From an uncultured Prevotellaceae bacterium (lineage in GTDB: Bacteria; Bacteroidota; Bacteroidia; Bacteroidales; Muribaculaceae), in the NCBI GenBank assembly GCA_947169265.1, contig CAMVPC010000010.1, positions 26,937 through 90,936 on the forward strand: a stretch of DNA of 64,000 nt, in the 5' to 3' direction. This document shows positions 57,350 to 64,000 of this stretch, one piece after another. A model generated the notes under the pieces. That model worked only from the letters and a program-made list of their open reading frames with translations. It made no database searches and was not told the DNA's origin. A program made the position numbers and the translations under genes. Position 1 is the stretch's first letter. Every line of letters begins with the position of its first letter.

Positions 57350-59377
57350 TTATTTCGTCAGTGGCGAGTAGTCACGCGAGTAGCGTAACATTTGGTCCAC
57401 ATAGTTCTCATCGTAGGTGAGCTTGATGTCGGTAATATTACCGGCCTTGTCGCGCTGCACGTGATAGACGGGATTCACAAAGCCCTTGTAAGGCGCGATG
57501 TTGAGCGAAGCATAACGGGCGAGCACCTCCTTGTGGAGCTTCGGGTCAACCTTCACGCCGTAAGTCTCGACGAGTTTGCGTCCGGCCTCAAAGTCGCCCT
57601 CGCTCTTGATGCGCTGCACCTCGGCGAGCAATTCGGCGAAAAGGCCACGCAACTTCTGGTAGTCATTAATCTTGACATAGGTCTTGCCTTTGCGTTTCAC
57701 CATTTCGATGACTTTGTTCTTCTTGCCGTGCTGCAGGCACCACTCGCTGATGAACTTGCGGTTGCGCATGTGCGACTCCTCGATGTCCTTACCCGGCTCG
57801 ATGCGCGTGAGTTGCGTCATCAGGCCGTTCATGATGTACTTATAGTACTCGGCCTTGTAGCTGTCCTTATCTTTGAAGATGCCCAGTTCCACGAGCTTGG
57901 GGTCGCCCAGGTAATAGAGGGCGAAGAGGTCGGCACGTCCTTCCTCAAGAGTCGAGCCGTAAGCCTTAAGCGCGTCGGGGTCAACGCCCGGCAGGAGTTG
58001 TCCCGAAGCATGTCCCAGGCACTCGTGAAGGTCGGTGTGCAACTTGTCGCTGAGGGTGAGATACTTCTTCATGAGGGCGATTTCCTCGGGTCCGTAAGCG
58101 AATTCCTCGTTGAGTCCGCTACCGTTAGCCACCTCGTCGTAAGCGTCGGTAATATTCTCGAGTGTCACCGACTTCGAGCCGTGGGCGGCACGAATCCAGT
58201 TGCTATTGGGCAAGTTGATGCCGATGGGTGTCGACGGATAGCTGTCACCGGCCAGGATGGCGGCGGTGATAACCTTGGCGCTCACGCCCTTCACGTTCTT
58301 TTTCTTGAAGCGGGGGTCGACCGGCGAGTTATCCTCAAACCACTGGGCCTGACCGCTAATGATTGAGGTGCGTGTCGATGCCGCCTGATTGCGGAAGTTC
58401 ACCATAGCTTCCCACGAGCCGGTCATTCCCAGCGGGTCGCCGTAGCTCTCGATAAAGCCGTTGATAAAGTCGACATCATCCTTTGTATCCTCGGCCCACG
58501 CGATGGAATATTCATCGAAGGTCTTGAGCGAGCCCGTGGTGTAGAAATCGATGAGTTTTGTGATGTAGTCGCGTTGCGCGTCGCTCTCGGCCACCGAAGC
58601 CGCCTTTTGCAGCCAGTAGACGATATTGACGATAGCCTCGCTGTAGAGACCGCCTATCTTATAAGGTTTTTCAACCACCTTGCCGTTTTCCTTGACCACC
58701 TTGGTGTTGAGGCCATAAGAGATGGGCGTCGGGTCGTTCATGTCTTTGATACCGTCGTAATAAGCCTCAACCTCTTGCTGGGTCACGCCCTCGTAGAGGT
58801 TTGATGCCGACGTGAGGATGAGGTCTTCGCCATCGGCTTGGTTGACGCGTTTAGCCATGAACGTGGGGTCGAAGATAACCTTATCGAGCACCTTGAGCAG
58901 GTCGTCGACAGTCTGGTTCGTGTTGCGGCACAACGGAAGTTTTGATGCCGGCAGGGCGCGCACCTGGGCGTCGAAAAATTCTTGCGTAAACTGGGGCACG
59001 AACTTGTCCTGGGCATAGTGATGATGAATACCGTTGCCAAACCACACCTGTTTCAAATAGAGCTCAAGGCCCTTGAAATTGGCGTCGTTGCGGTCGCCGC
59101 GATAGTTCACATACACTTGCTCGAGCGTTTGACGCACGGCCAAGTTGTACTTGCCGTTTTGGTCGGTGAGGATGTCGCGTCCTTGCAGGGCGGCCTCACT
59201 CAAATAATACACGAGCTTTTTGTTATTGAGCGACAGCTGTTCAAAACCGGGCACCTTGTAGCGCAGTACCTCGATGTCGGCAAAGCGGTCGACGGTATAG
59301 TCAAAATCATTCTCTTGAGCCATGGCAAACTGTGATGAGACAGCCACGGCAAGGGTGGCGATAAAAAGTTTTCTCAT
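57350..59377 (-). CDS. secreted dipeptidyl peptidase III-type metallopeptidase (M49)
   Basis: 675 residues with a signal peptide (1-20). The zinc motif HECLGHASGQ (about residue 452) has the six-residue HExxGH form that is unique to M49, and EEGRADLFALYYLG (about 480) carries the third ligand. DPP III removes dipeptides from small peptides; most members are cytosolic, so the signal peptide here points to the periplasm or surface, as in related Bacteroides enzymes. Lies 19 bp after a secreted C1B peptidase gene, and the two probably act together. Confidence 0.93.
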   Translation of the reverse strand: MRKLFIATLAVAVSSQFAMAQENDFDYTVDRFADIEVLRYKVPGFEQLSLNNKKLVYYLSEAALQGRDILTDQNGKYNLAVRQTLEQVYVNYRGDRNDANFKGLELYLKQVWFGNGIHHHYAQDKFVPQFTQEFFDAQVRALPASKLPLCRNTNQTVDDLLKVLDKVIFDPTFMAKRVNQADGEDLILTSASNLYEGVTQQEVEAYYDGIKDMNDPTPISYGLNTKVVKENGKVVEKPYKIGGLYSEAIVNIVYWLQKAASVAESDAQRDYITKLIDFYTTGSLKTFDEYSIAWAEDTKDDVDFINGFIESYGDPLGMTGSWEAMVNFRNQAASTRTSIISGQAQWFEDNSPVDPRFKKKNVKGVSAKVITAAILAGDSYPSTPIGINLPNSNWIRAAHGSKSVTLENITDAYDEVANGSGLNEEFAYGPEEIALMKKYLTLSDKLHTDLHECLGHASGQLLPGVDPDALKAYGSTLEEGRADLFALYYLGDPKLVELGIFKDKDSYKAEYYKYIMNGLMTQLTRIEPGKDIEESHMRNRKFISEWCLQHGKKNKVIEMVKRKGKTYVKINDYQKLRGLFAELLAEVQRIKSEGDFEAGRKLVETYGVKVDPKLHKEVLARYASLNIAPYKGFVNPVYHVQRDKAGNITDIKLTYDENYVDQMLRYSRDYSPLTK

Positions 59378-59396
59378 TGTTTATTTAACCGGTTAA

Positions 59397-60596
59397 TTAG
59401 ATACCCATTTTCTTGGCGATATTCGCGGGAATGGCTTCCTTGTTGACATAGATGTCGATGGTCTTGGCAAGGAAATAAGCCTCGCTCACATAGAAGAAGC
59501 CGTGATAGAGCTGATTGGTGTCCCAGCTGTTCTGCACCTTGTAGTACTTGTTGCCTTCCTGGTCAACGGCGCGGCCCACGATAACCATGCCATGGTCGTC
59601 GGTAGTCTCCTTGTTGTCGAAGCCCAGCTGACGGCTTTCTTGCGTCACTTCCTGCTCAGGGCACGGGCCCTTGATTTCCCACTTCTGCTCCTCGCGGTCT
59701 TTGTCGCTGAGCTGCTCCCAGCGCTCGCGGTCGGTGCCCGTAAGGTCGTTTTCGTCCTTCTCCTTGACGAGCAGGGCATAACCCTTGCGCCACTTGAAAC
59801 CTTTCTCGCTCACGTCGGCGGCCCAGTCGACGGGATATCCTTTGTCGATGGCATTGTCGACGATGGCCTTGAGCTCATCGAGGGGCACGTTTTGATAGCT
59901 TCCCCACAGCCAGTTGTCGGCCACTTCCATCATGAAGGGCTTGTAGAAGGGATGATGGGTGAACGAGGTGATGCTGATATAGTCGTTCAAGTTGATGGGC
60001 AGCGAAGCGGCATAGCTCTTCGGGGTATAGGTCTTTCCCTCATACACGAAGGTCTCGGGAAGCTTGCCCATATAGGCGTCGAGGATGCCCTTGAAGCCTT
60101 CAATCCAAGCCGGCGAGAGTTTCTTCATCTGGTTCTTGTTGATCACGCCCACATAGCTCTGCAGCGTGTTGGTGAGCTCGGCGGTGGCAAATTTCTTGTC
60201 GCCATAAGTCATGCCGGTGTACACCTCGTTAGGCACCATGCCGTAGGTTTCCCACACATAGGGCACGTCAAGGCCGCTACCACCCTCAGCAAAATTGATG
60301 CGTCCGTCCATGCGAATATATTTGATTGCCTTGTCAAGATAGCAGTGGTTCACCACGAAGCCCTCGCTCAGGTGCACTTCCTTGCCGGTCTTGCGCAGGA
60401 TTTCGTCCTCAAAGAAAGTGTTGCTCGAGTAGCACCAGCATGTGCCGCTCTTGTTCTGGTCCTTGACAGGCGTGGTTTTAATCACTTTCACGTCGGTGAA
60501 CTTAAAGCCCGTGCTGTCGGGGATGACGACCTTGTCGTCGGCCATGGCACCGAAAACCACTCCGGCTGCCAGCATTGTCATGAATAATTTCTTCAT
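59397..60596 (-). CDS. secreted C1B cysteine aminopeptidase (PepC/bleomycin hydrolase-like)
   Basis: 399 residues with a signal peptide (1-19, MKKLFMTMLAAGVVFGAMA). The C1 catalytic residues are visible: Cys in KSGTCWCYSSNTFFEDE (about 53), His in DDHGMVIVGRA (about 339) and Asn in VQNSWDTNQLYHGFF (about 358). The last residue of bleomycin hydrolases normally sits in the active site and sets aminopeptidase activity; here the C-terminus is IAKKMGI. PepC is normally cytoplasmic, so export is notable. First gene of a two-gene operon with the M49 enzyme. Confidence 0.92.
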   Translation of the reverse strand: MKKLFMTMLAAGVVFGAMADDKVVIPDSTGFKFTDVKVIKTTPVKDQNKSGTCWCYSSNTFFEDEILRKTGKEVHLSEGFVVNHCYLDKAIKYIRMDGRINFAEGGSGLDVPYVWETYGMVPNEVYTGMTYGDKKFATAELTNTLQSYVGVINKNQMKKLSPAWIEGFKGILDAYMGKLPETFVYEGKTYTPKSYAASLPINLNDYISITSFTHHPFYKPFMMEVADNWLWGSYQNVPLDELKAIVDNAIDKGYPVDWAADVSEKGFKWRKGYALLVKEKDENDLTGTDRERWEQLSDKDREEQKWEIKGPCPEQEVTQESRQLGFDNKETTDDHGMVIVGRAVDQEGNKYYKVQNSWDTNQLYHGFFYVSEAYFLAKTIDIYVNKEAIPANIAKKMGI

Positions 60597-60754
60597 AGGG
60601 TTTTGTTAGTTAATGGAAAAAATATTTTTCGCAAATATACACATTATTTTTCACCTGACCAAATCCACCACTGGGCACCTGCAAAAGTTTAGCCTCGCCG
60701 GGGCTATATGGGCCACTTCACATAGTAGGCCGGCGTCGCCACACCCCTATAAAG

Positions 60755-60794
60755 CGATTGAGGGGAGGCACTGTCGCAGCGCTCCCCTCAATCG
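60755..60794. terminator. hairpin beyond the unknown pair
   Basis: Perfect 13-bp stem CGATTGAGGGGAG / CTCCCCTCAATCG (60755-60767 and 60782-60794), 21 bp after the leftward stop at 60816. Confidence 0.75.
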
Positions 60795-60815
60795 TTATCT
60801 CAATCGCTCCCTTGG

Positions 60816-62405
60816 TTATTTTTTTACCACGTCAAGCACTTCACGCTCCACGATATTATCATCCGGATTATAATGAATGAACAACAGCGACTTTTTGTCA
60901 ATTTGATGCCTGAACTCCAGTTCGCCATTTTTCATGTTACGTGAGAAGTTGAAATTGCGCTTGTCTTTGGGGGCATGCTTTGATTTGACTGTCATGGAGC
61001 CATCGGCCCAGTCATACTCGATTTTGTCCACTTTCTCGGCGTTGACAATAGCCTGCACCTCCTCGGTGAGCAATGGTGCATATAATCTATTGATGATAAA
61101 AACAGCATATTGATGCCAATTTAGGTTTTTTGTCTTATAGCTAAGGCCTTGCAGATTCCCATCGGGATACATGATTGCGGGGAAACGTCCCATCCATCCC
61201 TTAGGCTTTGCCTTCGATTTGTACATCGCCACAGCAGCCGCCAAGCCAAAAGGCCCGGCGGTAAAATACAAGAGGGGCATACTTGCCCAAAAAGCTTTTT
61301 TATTGTTTTTTATCTTGTTGTCTTTTGGCTTAGAATAATGCTCGAGACCCCGGCTGTCGTAGGTCAAACCATTATCAAAACACACTTCGTCGTGAGGATA
61401 GAGCTTATAGAGCGTTATTGCGGTTGAGTCCATTTCATCCACGTCGGGCTTGTTGTCGTTAAACTCCCTATGAAGAACTGTCTTGGCGACCACATCCATC
61501 TTCCCATTCTCAAAATAACCCATATTTACAACCAGCCCCGAAGCCGTCACGGTTCCTCGTGCGGCCTCCTCGGCCGCCTTATTAAGTCCCAAATTAATGA
61601 GTCCGGCAAAGAGGGTCATTCCCGCCTGCACACCCATATCAACCGCCCAGTCTCCGCTCGAAGGCGCCCTCTTGGCCACTCCAAGCAAATCGCTCTGTAT
61701 TTTAGCTCCTCCCTCCGCAAGGTTCTCAGCTAGAGAAGCATTGGGGTCATCCACCTTTAACGTTCCCCATTCCGCCATAAACGGATGAGACAAGGCCATG
61801 CTGTCCCTATTCACCTTGATGGTCGCCGGCTCGTGGATATTGTTTGGATTTACATCATCTTTCGTGTCGTATTTTGCCATTTGGGCGTATAGCTCGCAAC
61901 GTGGGTCAAGCTCAACACTCATCCCATTGTCTTTGATTGAAAGTGCCATGTAGGGCATTCCTTTTTTGTTGGCACGGTCCGAGATATAAATGCCATCGGT
62001 GACGCTATCGCTACGCGCCATCTCATCATTGACAAGCTTCCAATAGAAATCGTGCAGTTCGGTGGCCAGTCGGCTTGCTTGCGCGTTACCCGGATTTTTT
62101 TTGAGATATTCACGGAAAAACACATAGCCGTCGTAGATGTCACCCATGCTCGGGTTGCTCAGGTAATGCGCGGCGAGCACCGACCGCGCCAGCACCGCCA
62201 CCGAGTCGAATTGCTCACTGTGGGCAATGATGTCATAACACTCGTCAATGGCCGAGCTGGTCTCGTTGTTCTCCAAATGAGTCACCACACTGTTCCACCG
62301 TTTTGTATCCTTCTTTGAGAGCCCTTTTGACTTTGCCTCCATGCCCATCGGGAGACACAAGCACACGACGAGCGACAAAACGATAATGAAAATTCTTCGT
62401 TTCAT
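60816..62405 (-). CDS. secreted protein of unknown function, 529 residues
   Basis: I start it at the Met at 62405 (MKRRIFIIVLSLVVCLCLPMG), a signal peptide ending near residue 23. The first 180 residues are helical (KKDTKRWNSVVTHLENNETS, AHYLSNPSMGDIYDGYVFFR), TPR-like in layout. The centre has an Ala/Gly-rich stretch (AVDMGVQAGMTLFAGLINLG) and near 385-410 a further hydrophobic segment (FWASMPLLYFTAGPFGLAAA) that could be membrane-inserting. The C-terminus is beta-rich (IEYDWADGSMTVKSKH). No known family. Follows the truncated gene after 13 bp, so they form an operon. Confidence 0.7.
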   Translation of the reverse strand: MKRRIFIIVLSLVVCLCLPMGMEAKSKGLSKKDTKRWNSVVTHLENNETSSAIDECYDIIAHSEQFDSVAVLARSVLAAHYLSNPSMGDIYDGYVFFREYLKKNPGNAQASRLATELHDFYWKLVNDEMARSDSVTDGIYISDRANKKGMPYMALSIKDNGMSVELDPRCELYAQMAKYDTKDDVNPNNIHEPATIKVNRDSMALSHPFMAEWGTLKVDDPNASLAENLAEGGAKIQSDLLGVAKRAPSSGDWAVDMGVQAGMTLFAGLINLGLNKAAEEAARGTVTASGLVVNMGYFENGKMDVVAKTVLHREFNDNKPDVDEMDSTAITLYKLYPHDEVCFDNGLTYDSRGLEHYSKPKDNKIKNNKKAFWASMPLLYFTAGPFGLAAAVAMYKSKAKPKGWMGRFPAIMYPDGNLQGLSYKTKNLNWHQYAVFIINRLYAPLLTEEVQAIVNAEKVDKIEYDWADGSMTVKSKHAPKDKRNFNFSRNMKNGELEFRHQIDKKSLLFIHYNPDDNIVEREVLDVVKK

Positions 62406-62418
62406 AGTTAATATTGTT

Positions 62419-63891
62419 TTAGTTTGATTTTTTGTTCGTGGGTAATCTTCTCTCCACATAATCCACATCGACAAAATCAAATCCCTCAAGGCCCACCGAA
62501 GCCCCGATTGACAGCGGCCCCGGCACCACCAATTTGCCTTTTGCCTTCCCCTTAGTGAAATTGTACTCACCCGATGCCTCGTATGTGGCTCCTGCGATTA
62601 ACTTGACTTCTCCAGCCGCGCTGACCATCATTTTCTTATTTCCATCCAAAGGGTGGGTCGGGTCGGGCGACAACAAGTTCACAATGATTTGTCCCTTAAT
62701 CTCTCCCCCATTGACACCACCACCGACCTTTGCGCCTAACGCTGTTTTGCGAGGGCTATCTTGTATATCCCCATTATCTTTTTTGACCGAATTATTAACT
62801 GAAACGCCCAACTCTACTTTTCCGTCAGCACTTACTTTCAATCCGGCCTTTCCTTCCACCTTAAGCGTCCAACTATAATTATCAGATATATTTGTATAGG
62901 CGACCGCCAACTTGTCCTGATTGTTGTACATGTCAAAATGGCCTTTGCCATAAACACCTATTAATTTAAGACTACTATTTGAGATAATAGTTTCGGTTTT
63001 TGGCTTTTCATCTTTTTCAAATGTTGTCTCCTTACACTTCCACCATTTGGAAAGGGTACCTTCTTTATCCAACAATTTTGGTAGGTTTACACCATCTTTA
63101 TTCAATATGGGGTGATTTGAACCTGCATCCCAATCTCCCCTCATCCACTCTTTGGAATGGTTATGCTCAATCCATTCAATTGTGAAAAAGGAAGAAGCAT
63201 GGGGCGCCACGACAAACACTCGTTGAGGATTGTGAACATCATCGGCCATATACCACTGATAAGTGTCCTCATCAAATACAGCCTCTGTGGGGAGTTTTCC
63301 ACCGTTCATCTGCTTCAGTGCGAAACTCAAATTTGCCAATTGTTTCGCATTTAACGTTTCACGGAAATAGTCCCATGCGTCCCCAGTGGGTTTCCACCCT
63401 TTTTCTCCTTTATGAAAACGCTTTTCTTTATTTCGTTCTGCTATGTCATCGGGAAGTCCCTCGGGGAGCCATATTTCGTTTGAATAGTTCGTGGGATAGA
63501 CCTTCGCATGGGGGTCGAGGCCTTCGATGACGACACCGCCCGTCGGTTTAGTGATGTAGGCAAGGTAGTCTTTACCCGACTCGGGAGCCCCCTCGGCTGC
63601 TTGCGGCTCGTCACGTCGTGTGGCGACGCGTGCCACATAGTCATCACCGTCCCTCAATCGGTCGAGCTGCGACTCCACCGTAACGTTTTCAGCATTGTAA
63701 CGATGTTGTGACTGTTTCTCATCAAGCCCTCGCCTAAACTCCTCCATCGCAGCTTGAAACTCGGGGTCGTTTTCGTAATCAGTGCCATCAGTGCCACCAT
63801 CCTTTTTCAAGTTCTTTAGTTTTTCCTTGATAAGTTCTATTTGGCCCTTAATGGCAGCTCGCTTTAGTTTATCGGAAGTTTTTGCGAGCAA
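62419..63891 (-). CDS. unknown multidomain protein, N-terminus lost at window edge or by frameshift
   Basis: At least 490 residues are open; the only in-frame upstream signal is a TGA at about 63952. Visible parts: a coiled coil (LKRAAIKGQIELIKEKLKNL), an acidic linker, a region with YITKPTGGVVIEGLDPHAKV, and a long C-terminal beta-rich domain (VEGKAGLKVSADGKVELGVS to LEGFDFVDVDYVERRL) with alternating strands, as in pore or surface beta structures. Beyond 63944-63947 (a run of four A) another frame continues as YIRELDKTHQPEISADPF, which could be its true N-terminal side. I recognise no domain. Codon composition is AT-richer than the neighbouring genes. Confidence 0.6.
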   Translation of the reverse strand: MLAKTSDKLKRAAIKGQIELIKEKLKNLKKDGGTDGTDYENDPEFQAAMEEFRRGLDEKQSQHRYNAENVTVESQLDRLRDGDDYVARVATRRDEPQAAEGAPESGKDYLAYITKPTGGVVIEGLDPHAKVYPTNYSNEIWLPEGLPDDIAERNKEKRFHKGEKGWKPTGDAWDYFRETLNAKQLANLSFALKQMNGGKLPTEAVFDEDTYQWYMADDVHNPQRVFVVAPHASSFFTIEWIEHNHSKEWMRGDWDAGSNHPILNKDGVNLPKLLDKEGTLSKWWKCKETTFEKDEKPKTETIISNSSLKLIGVYGKGHFDMYNNQDKLAVAYTNISDNYSWTLKVEGKAGLKVSADGKVELGVSVNNSVKKDNGDIQDSPRKTALGAKVGGGVNGGEIKGQIIVNLLSPDPTHPLDGNKKMMVSAAGEVKLIAGATYEASGEYNFTKGKAKGKLVVPGPLSIGASVGLEGFDFVDVDYVERRLPTNKKSN

Positions 63892-64000
63892 TTCTTGCTG
63901 CTGTTTTAAATAGAGCCTTAACTCCGCTTCTGTCTCTTTGGCTAAAACGGGTCAGCGGATATTTCCGGTTGGTGAGTCTTGTCAAGTTCACGAATATAGT

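Noticed and set aside
60613..60873. 86-codon rightward frame before pepC-like gene
   Set aside because: It covers a promoter region and a terminator stem, and shows no coding features.

Overview
The window reads as chromosome of a Bacteroidales gut bacterium, most likely Muribaculaceae-like. The evidence is GC-rich coding sequence with AT-rich spacers, promoters of the Bacteroidetes form TTTG-N19-21-TAnnTTTG in front of many genes, no strong Shine-Dalgarno sites, an rpmB-rpmG-DUF4295 cluster, dockerin-bearing secreted proteins, CCDC81-type HU/SPOR proteins, DUF3127 and DUF3667 proteins, and a class II ribonucleotide reductase. I found no tRNA, rRNA, CRISPR array, transposase or integrase.

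Layout. 1-6.5 kb: end of a TPR protein, an Ntn-hydrolase with a small membrane protein, a thioesterase overlapping dprA, and a large secreted dockerin protein. 6.6-13.5 kb: nrdJ, a DUF3298-like envelope protein, rsmG with a metallo-beta-lactamase-fold hydrolase, an HTH-Fic protein with a palindrome inside its own promoter, and a frameshifted small dockerin protein. 13.7-16.9 kb: arginine deiminase operon arcA-arcB-arcC, ended by a 16-bp-stem terminator. 17-24.5 kb: a TPR sensor-like lipoprotein, a structured intergenic repeat, a subtilisin-like protease among three small lipoproteins that share an almost identical leader, a small secreted protein with two direct repeats abutting its promoter, and a nucleoside phosphorylase. 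24.7-34.5 kb: rmuC, an HU/SPOR protein, a TPR protein, an MscS channel, trmN6-like methyltransferase, carbonic anhydrase, an unknown gene, then rocD and pruA, which carry the ornithine released by arginine breakdown on to glutamate. 34.5-38 kb: AlkD-like protein and a two-gene cassette (DUF262-HNH nuclease plus EcoRI-family adenine methylase) preceded by a 310-nt palindrome-rich leader. 38-48 kb: ribosomal proteins, glnS, a DPP IV-type peptidase, miaA, two GYF/zinc-ribbon membrane proteins, a DUF3667 protein and two related small lipoproteins. 48.8-60.6 kb: transketolase, an OmpA-family porin, a MATE exporter, DUF3737, MalY-type beta-lyase, DUF3127, an AlkD-like protein, and two secreted peptidases (M49 and C1B). 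60.8-64 kb: a two-gene locus of unrecognised proteins running off the window.

Themes. Peptide and arginine breakdown are well represented: DPP IV, DPP III and PepC-like peptidases could feed arginine to the deiminase pathway (ATP from carbamoyl phosphate), with ornithine going to glutamate through RocD and PruA. The loci most worth a second look are the methylase/DUF262-HNH cassette with its structured leader, the subtilase with leader-sharing lipoproteins, the Fic autoregulation site, the direct repeats in front of the small secreted protein at 22.9 kb, and the unrecognised pair at 60.8-64 kb. Two reading frames (13.16 kb and 63.94 kb) are broken at short homopolymers, so assembly error has to be excluded for both.
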